NCBI GenBank assembly: GCA_031551965.1
Contig: JAVBMW010000035.1
Coordinates: forward strand, 1 to 64,000
DNA: 64,000 nucleotides
DNA from: CALVGQ01 sp031551965
GTDB taxonomy: Bacteria > Bacillota_I > Bacilli_A > Erysipelotrichales > Erysipelotrichaceae
Direction of reading: 5' to 3'
Below are positions 24,885 through 32,631 of the stretch, piece by piece. The number at the start of each line of letters is the position of its first letter. Position 1 is the first letter of the stretch. Made by a program: the position numbers and the translations under genes. Below the pieces are notes generated by a model, which was not told where the DNA came from, did no database searches, and was given only the letters and a program-made list of their open reading frames with translations.

Positions 24885-25958
24885 ATGGAACTATTAATCT
24901 TAAACCAAAACTTTGAAGAAATGGGAAGAGTTGACGTTTTCTCAAGCCTACAATGGATTGAGAAATATTATGATGTGGGAAACTATGAACTTCATTGTAG
25001 TACAGATTATTTTAACTTGTTGGATAACGGAACTTATTTATATAGACCTGATACCAAAAGATTAGCACTACTAGATTTAATAGAATATGTATGTGACATC
25101 GCAGGATCAAAAACTATAAAAATTAGTGGGCGTCTTATTGAAAGTATTTTAAATGATCGAGTAGTTTATCTTGAAACAACTTTGAATGGGACACATGAAG
25201 ATATTGCTAGAAGTTTAGTTGATAAAATTATGATCAAAGATACTGCAAGAAAAATACCTAATTTAAATCTTGATAGTAAAAATTATTTGGGGATAAAGAC
25301 AACTTTGAAAATAGAGGGAGAATCAGTTGGAGACTCTCTCTATAAGTTTCTTCAGGAACAAGATCTTTCGCAAAGAATCAATTACGATTATCAAAACAAC
25401 AAGCTTTATTATGAAGTTTGGAAGGGTTTAGATCGTACAGATAATCAGTTAGTCAATGATTGGGTGATATTCTCTGATGAAAATGAACGCATTAAGAATT
25501 TTAATTATAGTCGTGATCGTTCTAAAACAAAAAATTATGCCTATGTGATTGGTGATGGAGAAGGAACAGATGTAAAAGTAGTAGTGGTTGATCAGACTTA
25601 TGGAGGATCACGGTTTGAACTATTTGTGAGTGGTACAAAATCACGCAAGAAAGATGATGATTCTGAAATGAGTGAACTAGAATATACAGAATTATTAAAA
25701 CAAGAAGGATTGTCTGCTTTAGCTGAAACTCAAATAGAAGAAGTTTTTAATGGTGAAGCCGATATTACTAAAAGCGTTTATCATCTTGACTATGAGTTAG
25801 GTGATGTTTGTACTTGTATTCTAAATGATGTTTCAAAAATTTCTTATCGTCAGATCACTGAAGTTAAAGAAATTTATGAGGATGGCAATCTTTTAATAGA
25901 ACCAGTCTTTGGTCGTGATGAGGACATTATTACAATGATCCTGAAAAGAAAAGGATAA
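24885..25958 (+). CDS. Tail-associated protein, ReqiPepy6 Gp37-like (Tal-type hub)
   Basis: I start at ATG 24885, one base after the Dit stop and behind GGGAG; a longer frame from 24843 overlaps Dit without a ribosome site. The 357-residue protein matches the siphovirus Gp37-like family: LEIL-like start (LLILNQNFEEMGRVD), WIEKYYDVGNYELH, ISGRLIESIL and a C-terminal ITEVKEIYEDGN. It forms the tail tip and lacks any enzymatic domain, so cell-wall cutting must come from the next gene. Confidence 0.8.
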   Translation: MELLILNQNFEEMGRVDVFSSLQWIEKYYDVGNYELHCSTDYFNLLDNGTYLYRPDTKRLALLDLIEYVCDIAGSKTIKISGRLIESILNDRVVYLETTLNGTHEDIARSLVDKIMIKDTARKIPNLNLDSKNYLGIKTTLKIEGESVGDSLYKFLQEQDLSQRINYDYQNNKLYYEVWKGLDRTDNQLVNDWVIFSDENERIKNFNYSRDRSKTKNYAYVIGDGEGTDVKVVVVDQTYGGSRFELFVSGTKSRKKDDDSEMSELEYTELLKQEGLSALAETQIEEVFNGEADITKSVYHLDYELGDVCTCILNDVSKISYRQITEVKEIYEDGNLLIEPVFGRDEDIITMILKRKG

Positions 25959-25963
25959 GTATT

Positions 25964-26458
25964 ATGAAAATTATTTACGATTATATACCTAAAGAAATGT
26001 GGACGAGAAAATGTTCATTTGTGAGGCGGGCAAAAAAGATCACTATTCATGAAAGATTAAGTGATACTCAAGCAGAAAGAGTTGTAGAGTGGCTTAAACA
26101 TGATCTAAGTGCAGTCGGATTTAATGTTGTGATCGATGAAGAAAAGGCAATTGTCTGCATTCCACTAGATCGAAACAGTTATGCCTGTGGCGATGGTGCT
26201 TATGGTGAGGGTAACAAATATTCTCTCAACATCGAGCTATGCCGAGCTCAAAATAAAAATCCGGAGATTTTTGAAAAAGTGCTTAACAATTTAATCGAAT
26301 TTTTAAGTGACTTTATATTTCCAGAAACAGGTTTGAATGTATCTGATTTAAGACAACATTATGATTGGACAGGTTATAACTGTCCTCGTCGAATCAGAAA
26401 AGAAAATCGCTGGGAAGAGATTTTAGAAAGATTAAAAGAAAGGGGGATAACTATATGA
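25964..26458 (+). CDS. N-acetylmuramoyl-L-alanine amidase (Amidase_2) within the tail module
   Basis: The 164-residue protein is an Amidase_2 catalytic domain with zinc ligands H29 (TIHE), H132 (QHYDW) and C140 (YNCPRR). It cleaves the bond between muramic acid and the stem peptide. There is no signal peptide or cell-wall-binding domain. It is placed between the tail hub and baseplate genes, not in the lysis cassette, so a tail-associated wall-piercing role is plausible. Its stop overlaps the next start (ATGA). Confidence 0.85.
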   Translation: MKIIYDYIPKEMWTRKCSFVRRAKKITIHERLSDTQAERVVEWLKHDLSAVGFNVVIDEEKAIVCIPLDRNSYACGDGAYGEGNKYSLNIELCRAQNKNPEIFEKVLNNLIEFLSDFIFPETGLNVSDLRQHYDWTGYNCPRRIRKENRWEEILERLKERGITI

Positions 26459-27471
26459 TTAGTTTTCCATTTAATTCAAATATAACAAATTATGATAATG
26501 AAGGGTTACCCGTTTTTGATAGAGCAATTGATGCCAATGATTATCGTCGTTGGACAAGCTTGTTTTTTACTAACGGTGTATCTGCAGCATCTACAGACTT
26601 TATGGTCACAGCTGGACAAGGCATGACAGTATTAGTTTCACCAGGTAAATGTAATGTTCAAGGTGTATTAGCTTTTGAGGATAATCAGAGAGAATTGATT
26701 GTTCAAGCAGCAGATACACTAGATCGCATTGACAGAGTTGTACTAAGACTAAATGAAGAAAATCGAACGGTTGATTTATATATTAAAAAAGGTACTGCAG
26801 CGACAACGCCGGTAGCACCGACGCTAACACGACCAAAAATTGGAGAAGCAGGAGATGTTTATGAAATAGGGATAGCAGATATTTATATTCCTAAAAACAA
26901 TTCAACGATATCTAATTCCAGAATTACTGATTTACGTTTGAACACTAGTCTTTGTGGTGTAATTGCTCAGGCTATAAAACAATTAGATACAACTGTATAC
27001 TTCACTCAATTAAATCAATTAGTTACAGAGTATGGAGATAAATTCAATATATGGTTTGATTCGATAAAAAATATTTTAGATGATAGTGTTGCAACAAATT
27101 TATTCAATTTGATTGAGCAACAACAAATAGAAATCGATTCAAAACTTGCGTCTACAACTGCTGCATCAACATATTTAACAAAAACAGTTGCTGGAAACAC
27201 GTATGCTAAGAAAATTACTAATGTAAATGCTGATGCACCAGCATCATGGTCAGGAAGTGCAGTGCCTTATACTTTGACTATAACTGTTAGTGGAGTTGTT
27301 TCAACAAGTAATGTATTTGTATCTTTAAGAAATGGTGCTTCTATAGCACAAGCTACTGCTTATGCTCGAGCAATGATAAGCGACGGTGGTCAGTCAACAA
27401 ATAGCATTACTTTAAAAGCTTATGGAACTAAGCCGACTATAGCGATACCGCTATCAGTAAGCTTTATTTAG
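26455..27471 (+). CDS. Baseplate/fibre protein with C-terminal receptor-binding-type domain
   Basis: The 338-residue protein has the N-terminal domain common to Firmicutes baseplate proteins (SFPFNSN, GMTVLVSPGKCNVQG, DRIDRVVLRL, VDLYIKKGT, IADIYIPKN, TDLRLNTSLCG). A helical linker follows at about 175-230. The C-terminal 100 residues form a beta-rich domain (YTLTITVSGVVSTSNVFVSL) of the sort that binds cell-surface receptors. Confidence 0.75.
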   Translation: MISFPFNSNITNYDNEGLPVFDRAIDANDYRRWTSLFFTNGVSAASTDFMVTAGQGMTVLVSPGKCNVQGVLAFEDNQRELIVQAADTLDRIDRVVLRLNEENRTVDLYIKKGTAATTPVAPTLTRPKIGEAGDVYEIGIADIYIPKNNSTISNSRITDLRLNTSLCGVIAQAIKQLDTTVYFTQLNQLVTEYGDKFNIWFDSIKNILDDSVATNLFNLIEQQQIEIDSKLASTTAASTYLTKTVAGNTYAKKITNVNADAPASWSGSAVPYTLTITVSGVVSTSNVFVSLRNGASIAQATAYARAMISDGGQSTNSITLKAYGTKPTIAIPLSVSFI

Positions 27472-27484
27472 GGAGGATGTAAAG

Positions 27485-27535
27485 ATGAATAAAAAAGAAA
27501 CAAAAGAGTTAGGAGTAGCCAATTATGCCAATTAA
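27485..27535 (+). CDS. 16-residue coupled small ORF
   Basis: MNKKETKELGVANYAN, 10 bases after GGGAGG. It overlaps the start of the next gene by 11 bases, whose own GGAG lies within it. It may be an XkdX-like tiny phage protein or only a coupling leader. Confidence 0.4.
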   Translation: MNKKETKELGVANYAN

Positions 27536-28019
27536 CTGTATCGGTGGAGGAATGATACCTCTTGATGGAAATGTAATAGCAAGCAAAATGTTTGAAGGAT
27601 ATTCTGGTTATTCTAATGACCCCACGGTTAAGATCATTGGAACGGCTAAACCAACATTAAGAGTTTCAAGTACTGGAAATCAGCATGATGTTTGGCATTC
27701 TTGGATAGATGCAGGAGCGGTTTATCCTGCAGTTGTAGTTACGGGTTTTTTAGCTTCAGTAATGTTCAATGGCAGCCAATACTTTCAAGAAATTTGCATT
27801 GATGGATCAGTTGATAATAATAGCTGGACAAGACTTGCAACAAGAAAGGATTATCGTCCAGATACTACAACTGCGGCTGACGGAAATTATCATATGTCAT
27901 CTGCATTGAGTGTAGTTATAAATTCAAATAAGTACAGATATTTTCGGTGCTCACCTAGTGATAATTTATCTAATTATTTAACTACTGCAATATCAGTAGC
28001 AGCTTTGAATGCTTATTAA
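27525..28019 (+). CDS. Putative receptor-binding tail protein, discoidin-like
   Basis: The 164-residue protein sits after the baseplate gene and before the endolysin. It resembles F5/8C (discoidin) carbohydrate-binding modules in pattern: VMFNGSQYFQEICIDGSVDNNSWTRLA, split as a strand, a turn and the DNNSW motif, and YRYFRCS near the end. There is no catalytic motif. It is a candidate host-range determinant; the fold assignment is tentative. Confidence 0.5.
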   Translation: MPINCIGGGMIPLDGNVIASKMFEGYSGYSNDPTVKIIGTAKPTLRVSSTGNQHDVWHSWIDAGAVYPAVVVTGFLASVMFNGSQYFQEICIDGSVDNNSWTRLATRKDYRPDTTTAADGNYHMSSALSVVINSNKYRYFRCSPSDNLSNYLTTAISVAALNAY

Positions 28020-28022
28020 GCT

Positions 28023-29477
28023 ATGAATGATAATTTCATGAAAATTCAAAGACTCGCAGTACCAATGAAGTATGTATCGGTATCACAAATAGAAAATTCG
28101 CAATATAATCACAAAGGATTACTTGCACTGGATATGAACGGCATGGATGCACAACAAGATTATGGACGTGCTCCATGTCGTGTAAAAGTTCTGGCAATTC
28201 TAGATAAAGAAACAACAACCATGAACAACACTGTACTATTTGGCTCTTGTGATGAGCAAGGCAATCAAGTTAAGGTATTGTTGAACGATGGAACTAAAGA
28301 AGTAGTCACGATTGCAATGACGCACATTAACACTTTAAATAAGTTCGATTTGAAGGTAGGTAAAATCTATGAACAGCTTGATATCTGCTACTTAGAAGGA
28401 ATGACTGGAAATGCAACTGGAAACCATATTCATTTTGAAGTTGGTAAAGGTTGGCAGACAAAAAAAGTTAAACGCTCTGATGGAATTTGGGCATTACAGG
28501 ATCTAATTAGTCTAAAGAATTGTTTTTGTTTATTGAAAGGATATCATGAAGTATGTAATCTTGGACTAGATATCTATAAAGATTATTGGCCTTGGGTAGA
28601 TAGTTTGACTGTTGAAGAAAATACTTTAGATCCTACTCGTTCACCTGGTAAATATGGAATCGATGTTTCTGCTCATGATGCAAACATGATCAACTATACT
28701 CTAGCTAAAGAACAGGGTGTAGAGTTCGTGATTGCACGTGCAGGATTCGGAGCAGACAAAGAAAGTCAACATGATGAATGCTGGCAGAAGAATATTGATA
28801 AATGTAACACTGTAGGTATTCCGATGGGGGCTTACATTTACTCCTATGCAGAGAATATCCAAGAGGCAATCAATGAAGCAAAACATATTATCCGTTTAGC
28901 TAATGAAGAGGGAGGACCTAACCAATTCCCATATGGATTGTGGTTTGATCAAGAAGATAAACTTCAGACAACATTATCAAAAGAGCTAAATACGGAAATG
29001 GCTTTAGTGTTTGCTAGAGAAGTTCAAGCTTCTGGATACAAAGCTGGGGTGTATGCTTCTTATGATTGGTTTAAAAACAAATTAAATTGTCAAAGTCTTG
29101 TGGGTGCAGGACTTTTTATTTGGATTGCACACTATGGAAAAAATACAGGTGAGTTCCAAGAAGTAAACATTGAATTTGATTATCAGATCAGACAATACAC
29201 TTCTGAAAACTCAGACAAACTATTCAGCACTAGAGAACGTCTTGATCAGAACGTATGTTACTTCGATTTCTTGAAAGAAGAAGTTAATGCATACATGATT
29301 GAAGAACCTAGCCCAATTCAAGAGGAAAATGAAAACAATTATGAAAGTGATTTTAAATTCCTAGGGAAAATTAATTATAAGGAACTTTTTACAAGTGAGG
29401 ATTGGCAAAATATTTTTGTGAGATTTATTGATCTTATTAAAGAATTGTTCGTGATACTATTCAAAAAATGGAAATAG
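28023..29477 (+). CDS. Bifunctional endolysin: M23-type endopeptidase plus GH25 muramidase
   Basis: The 484-residue protein has an N-terminal M23/LytM-like domain with H30, D37 and H135-x-H137 (HKGLLALD, HIHFEV), and from residue 211 a GH25 lysozyme domain (YGIDVSAHD, D214; LWFDQED, D309-x-E311). The C-terminus is a short amphipathic tail (FVRFIDLIKELFVILFKKW) that could bind membrane or wall. It cuts both peptide bridges and glycan strands. No signal peptide, so export needs the holin encoded next. Confidence 0.85.
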   Translation: MNDNFMKIQRLAVPMKYVSVSQIENSQYNHKGLLALDMNGMDAQQDYGRAPCRVKVLAILDKETTTMNNTVLFGSCDEQGNQVKVLLNDGTKEVVTIAMTHINTLNKFDLKVGKIYEQLDICYLEGMTGNATGNHIHFEVGKGWQTKKVKRSDGIWALQDLISLKNCFCLLKGYHEVCNLGLDIYKDYWPWVDSLTVEENTLDPTRSPGKYGIDVSAHDANMINYTLAKEQGVEFVIARAGFGADKESQHDECWQKNIDKCNTVGIPMGAYIYSYAENIQEAINEAKHIIRLANEEGGPNQFPYGLWFDQEDKLQTTLSKELNTEMALVFAREVQASGYKAGVYASYDWFKNKLNCQSLVGAGLFIWIAHYGKNTGEFQEVNIEFDYQIRQYTSENSDKLFSTRERLDQNVCYFDFLKEEVNAYMIEEPSPIQEENENNYESDFKFLGKINYKELFTSEDWQNIFVRFIDLIKELFVILFKKWK

Positions 29478-29491
29478 AAAGGATGGTGTGG

Positions 29492-29920
29492 ATGAAGAAA
29501 ATGGAACATATATCAACTATATTCAAATCAATGATTGCAGTTGTATTTACAATTACAACGTGGTTTCTAGGTGATTGGGATATGGCGTTGCTAGTGCTGT
29601 TATTATTTATGGGGTTTGACTATGTATCTGGGTGGCTTGCTGCTTATGTCAATCAAACCTTATCAAGTGATATAGGTTTAAAGGGATTGAGTAGAAAATT
29701 TATGATTATTTTAGTTTTGATGGGAGCTGTAAGTTTAGATCGATTAATAACTGATGGTCAAACGTGGATTTTTAGAACTGCTGTATGTTATTTTTATGTA
29801 GCCAATGAAGGGCTCAGTTTGTTAGAAAATGCTGCGAGATTAGGTTTACCTATTCCTAAAAAACTAGAGAATGCATTAATACAACTTAAGGATGGAAATA
29901 AAAAAGAAATTAAAGAATAG
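29492..29920 (+). CDS. Phage holin (LydA/Cph1-type, holin_4 family)
   Basis: I start at ATG 29492, 8 bases after AAAGGA, giving 142 residues; an in-frame ATG at 29468 overlaps the endolysin. The protein has three to four hydrophobic segments and the conserved FDYVSGWLAAYVN followed by LSSDIGLKGLSRKF of this holin family. It forms membrane lesions that release the endolysin and thus the tails. It is the last gene before the terminator. Confidence 0.88.
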   Translation: MKKMEHISTIFKSMIAVVFTITTWFLGDWDMALLVLLLFMGFDYVSGWLAAYVNQTLSSDIGLKGLSRKFMIILVLMGAVSLDRLITDGQTWIFRTAVCYFYVANEGLSLLENAARLGLPIPKKLENALIQLKDGNKKEIKE

Positions 29921-29926
29921 CTAACT

Positions 29927-29959
29927 AAGATCACTTCATTAACTTGAGGTGGTCTTTTT
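29927..29959 (+). terminator. Terminator of the tailocin operon
   Basis: A 12-bp stem with two G-U pairs (29927-29938 with 29945-29956), a 6-base loop and a five-T run follow the holin stop by 7 bases. Confidence 0.85.
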
Positions 29960-29995
29960 CATTTTTTAAATTAGTATGTGTTTTAATTGAAATAT

Positions 29996-30019
29996 AAAAA
30001 ATCCCTTTTTTCAAAGGGA
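29996..30019 (-). terminator. Terminator of tRNA-His
   Basis: A perfect 7-bp stem (TCCCTTT with AAAGGGA) followed on the minus strand by six Ts, 16 bases beyond the tRNA 3' end. Confidence 0.8.
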
Positions 30020-30034
30020 CTAAAATATTTACAT

Positions 30035-30112
30035 TGGGGCGACCGACGGGACTCGAACCCGCGAATGCTAGAGCCACAATCTAGTGTGTTAACCAACTTC
30101 ACCACGACCGCC
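30035..30112 (-). tRNA. tRNA-His (GTG)
   Basis: The minus strand folds as a cloverleaf. The acceptor stem GGCGGTCG pairs with CGGTCGCC including the extra G(-1)-C73 pair that marks tRNA-His, and CCA is encoded. The anticodon loop ATTGTGGC carries GTG, and the T arm is CGCGGGTTCGAGTCCCG. It stands between the phage-derived region and degV. Confidence 0.93.
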
Positions 30113-30123
30113 ATGTAGATAAT

Positions 30124-30152
30124 ATAATACATGAAAGTCAAAGAAATGTAAA
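30124..30152 (-). promoter_or_regulatory. Promoter of tRNA-His
   Basis: On the minus strand: TTTACA (30152-30147), 17 bases, TATTAT (30129-30124) preceded by TG; the start falls a few bases before the tRNA. Confidence 0.65.
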
Positions 30153-30189
30153 GTAGTTTTTAAAACTTCTAGGAGAAATTTATCACATA

Positions 30190-30198
30190 TGTTATAAT
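30190..30198 (+). promoter_or_regulatory. Extended -10 promoter of degV
   Basis: TGTTATAAT, a TG-extended -10 hexamer, 19 bases before the start codon; the -35 region is poor, as usual for this class. Confidence 0.5.
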
Positions 30199-30216
30199 CA
30201 TTAACGAGGTGTTAAC

Positions 30217-31062
30217 ATGGCTAAAATTCGTGTAGTAACTGATTCATCTGCGGATATTACAGATGAACAGGCAAAGGCGTTGAACATTGAAGTTATTCGT
30301 ATGCCTTTGGTTATTGATGAAGTAGACTATTTAGAAAATATAGATATAAATCGTGAACAATTTATTGATAAGATGAAAGGTGGTTCATTAGTTAGGACAA
30401 GCCAAGCAACACTTGGTTCTTTAACTATTGCTTGGGATCAAATTTTAGAAGAAGTAGATGAAATTATTTATTTACCTTTATCAAGTGGATTAAGTGGTGC
30501 TTATTCAAGTGGCGTTATGCTTGCGAAAACAGAATATAGAGGTAGAGTTACTGTACTTGATTTAAAATTGGCGTGCTTCCCAATGCAAATGGTTTGTCGT
30601 CAAATCGTAAAATGTATCGACAATGGAATGAGTTCACAAGAAATCAAAGAATTATTTGAAAGTAAGGCAATGATGTGGGCTACTTTGATTCCTGAAGATA
30701 TTATTTATTTGAAAAGAGGGGGACGTATTTCGCCTGCAGCAGCTGCACTTGCGAACCTTTTGAAAATCGTACCTATATTAAAAGTTGAAAATGGAAGCAT
30801 CGATGTTCATGATAAAGTACGTACCAATGTTAAAGCATACAAAGTTGCGATTGAAGCGGTTTTCTCAATAGATAACTATGATGAATATGAATATTGTATT
30901 GTTGATGCTGGGGCAAGTGAAGTTGCAGAAAAATTGAAGAATGATATTGAATCACAGTATCCAGTGAAAGTGGAAGTTGCGAAAATGTATCCTATCATTA
31001 TGGCACATACAGGACCAGGTACGATTTGTATCGCACGTGTAAAGAAAGTAATTCATGAATAA
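30217..31062 (+). CDS. DegV family fatty-acid-binding protein
   Basis: The 281-residue cytosolic protein matches the DegV/FakB family: VVTDSSADITDEQAK at the start, the fatty-acid contact TSQATLGS and AHTGPGTICI near the end. FakB-type proteins hold fatty acids for phosphorylation by FakA so that host or medium lipids enter phospholipids. No fakA is in the window. It overlaps the next gene by 8 bases. Confidence 0.9.
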   Translation: MAKIRVVTDSSADITDEQAKALNIEVIRMPLVIDEVDYLENIDINREQFIDKMKGGSLVRTSQATLGSLTIAWDQILEEVDEIIYLPLSSGLSGAYSSGVMLAKTEYRGRVTVLDLKLACFPMQMVCRQIVKCIDNGMSSQEIKELFESKAMMWATLIPEDIIYLKRGGRISPAAAALANLLKIVPILKVENGSIDVHDKVRTNVKAYKVAIEAVFSIDNYDEYEYCIVDAGASEVAEKLKNDIESQYPVKVEVAKMYPIIMAHTGPGTICIARVKKVIHE

Positions 31063-31747
31063 GATTAGTATCGATGGAATAGAATATGAAATTCTTTTAG
31101 AAAAAAAGAAGATCAAAAATATATATTTGCGAGTTAAAACAGGTAGACAACTACTTATTAGTGCTCATCCATCTGTACCTATGATCCAAATAGAAAAATT
31201 TATCCAAACTAAAGCTAAATGGATTTTAGAAGCTAGTGAAAGACTTGAAAAGAAGGTTGAACTCAATAAAGATAAAGGCATTCAAACAAGTTCAATTCAA
31301 TTTCTTGGTAAGAAATATCCACTAGAAATTGTAAAGGGAAATAAAGCATCCTTATCTTTAAAAGAGAATAAAGTAGTACTCGTAGTTAGAAGCATTGATG
31401 AAAAAGATATTCAGAAAACATTCGATGATCAGGCGAAGAAAATATTGAAAGAAATATGTGATCAATATTGTCCTAAGTTTGATCAGATGATGGATGATTA
31501 TTGGTTAGCTCATCCTACGATCAGTTATCGAAAAATGACAAGTAAATGGGGAAGCTGTATGCCAAGCAAGGCAAAGATTACGATGAATACGAATCTAATT
31601 TATATGCCTGTTGAATGTATTGAATATGTATTATTGCATGAGTATGCTCATATGATCGTACCAAATCATTCGACACGCTTCTATGATGTGATCAAGTATC
31701 ATATGCCAAACTATAAAAAAATTCAAAATATATTGAAAGAAAAATGA
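31055..31747 (+). CDS. YgjP/SprT-like (DUF45, M48-type) metallopeptidase
   Basis: The 230-residue protein has the zinc motif HEYAH followed by PNHSTRFYDVI and the conserved KMTSKWGSCMPSK of the YgjP/DUF45 family. It has no signal peptide or membrane span. The role of this family in bacteria is poorly known. Tight overlap with degV implies one transcript; a strong terminator starts at its stop. Confidence 0.85.
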   Translation: MNKISIDGIEYEILLEKKKIKNIYLRVKTGRQLLISAHPSVPMIQIEKFIQTKAKWILEASERLEKKVELNKDKGIQTSSIQFLGKKYPLEIVKGNKASLSLKENKVVLVVRSIDEKDIQKTFDDQAKKILKEICDQYCPKFDQMMDDYWLAHPTISYRKMTSKWGSCMPSKAKITMNTNLIYMPVECIEYVLLHEYAHMIVPNHSTRFYDVIKYHMPNYKKIQNILKEK

Positions 31748-31778
31748 TCCCGCAAAAATTTTGTGGGATTTTTTTTAG
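31747..31778 (+). terminator. Terminator of the degV operon
   Basis: A 10-bp stem with one G-U pair (31747-31756 with 31760-31769) and a ten-T run. Confidence 0.85.
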
Positions 31779-31822
31779 GTGAAACGCAAAAACACTAGAA
31801 TAATAAAGTAGGGAGGTGTTTT

Positions 31823-32545
31823 ATGAGAAATAAAATATTATGTTATGCAATGAAATATGATGGTGATTGGAATAAAATTGCCAGTGCCATCAAAAACAAT
31901 GAAGAAGTTGAAAATGTGAGCACAAATCAAAATTATGTAACGATCGTGGATGAACAGTATCCTGAAAAGTTAAAAGCGTTACGTCATCCACCTTGGATTT
32001 TATTCTATGAAGGGAATTTAGATTTATGCAATCATAAAACTGTTGGGATTGTGGGGTCACGAGACATCTGTGATTATGGTCAATGGGTCACCGAAGAAAT
32101 ATGCAGCAAACTACCTAATGATATTTGTGTTGTGAGTGGATTAGCGAAAGGAATCGATGGATGTGCCCATCGAAACAGTATTCATAAGACAACGATAGGT
32201 ATTGTAGGTTGTGGTTTAGATATTCCTTATCCTAATTGTAATGCAAAATTAATTGATGATATGAAAAAAACACAACTAGTGCTTACTGAGTATCCCAATG
32301 GGGTCAAACCTTTAAAACATCATTTTCCTTGGCGCAATAGAATCATTGTTGCACTAAGTGATAAACTCTTTGTCACTCAAGCTAAAATTAAAGGTGGTAC
32401 AATGGTCACCGCAACACTCGCTTTAGAAATGGGAAAAGAAGTATTTTGTGTACCTTATCCTATAGATGATAAAGAAGGAGAAGGATGCAATCAACTGATT
32501 TTAGATGGTGCATTAATTTTGACTTCCTTAGATTATTTAGCATAA
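31823..32545 (+). CDS. dprA: DNA-processing protein DprA (short form)
   Basis: The 240-residue protein is the Rossmann-like core of DprA/Smf: GIVGSRDICDYG, VSGLAKGIDGCAHR, GCGLDIPYP, FPWRNRIIVAL and GGTMVTATLALE. It loads RecA onto incoming single-stranded DNA during natural transformation and plasmid or phage entry. The N-terminal SAM-like and C-terminal winged-helix domains of longer DprA proteins are absent. Its place before topA is conserved in Firmicutes. GGGAGGTG precedes the ATG. Confidence 0.88.
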   Translation: MRNKILCYAMKYDGDWNKIASAIKNNEEVENVSTNQNYVTIVDEQYPEKLKALRHPPWILFYEGNLDLCNHKTVGIVGSRDICDYGQWVTEEICSKLPNDICVVSGLAKGIDGCAHRNSIHKTTIGIVGCGLDIPYPNCNAKLIDDMKKTQLVLTEYPNGVKPLKHHFPWRNRIIVALSDKLFVTQAKIKGGTMVTATLALEMGKEVFCVPYPIDDKEGEGCNQLILDGALILTSLDYLA

Positions 32546-32571
32546 AATCACAAATCTTTGAAATAAATAGT

Positions 32572-32600
32572 TTGTATATTTTTATATTTTATGGCAATAT
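32572..32600 (+). promoter_or_regulatory. Possible topA promoter
   Basis: TTGTAT (32572-32577), 17 bases and CAATAT (32595-32600); a moderate match in very AT-rich DNA. Confidence 0.4.
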
Positions 32601-32631
32601 AGGTAATTGAAGATTAAATAGGAGGAAATCA

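Larger units (their letters stand above)
17361..29959 (+). mobile_element. Candidate F-type tailocin locus (head-less siphophage tail island)
   Basis: This 12.6-kb region holds a repressor/ImmA pair, a sigma-like late activator, a complete long-tail module in canonical order, and a lysis cassette. No integrase, excisionase, replication, terminase, portal, protease, capsid or connector gene is present. All tail and lysis frames are intact with good ribosome binding sites, which argues against simple decay. Phage-tail bacteriocins of Listeria (monocins) have the same gene content; B. subtilis PBSX has the same XRE/ImmA-like/sigma-like control. Function as a bacteriocin is an inference. No flanking att repeats were found. 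Confidence 0.72.

Noticed and set aside
30035..30112. tRNA-His as attachment site of a prophage
   Set aside because: No copy of the tRNA 3' end is visible at the other border (17266-17360) and no integrase is present. The tRNA is intact and its neighbourhood to the island may be chance.
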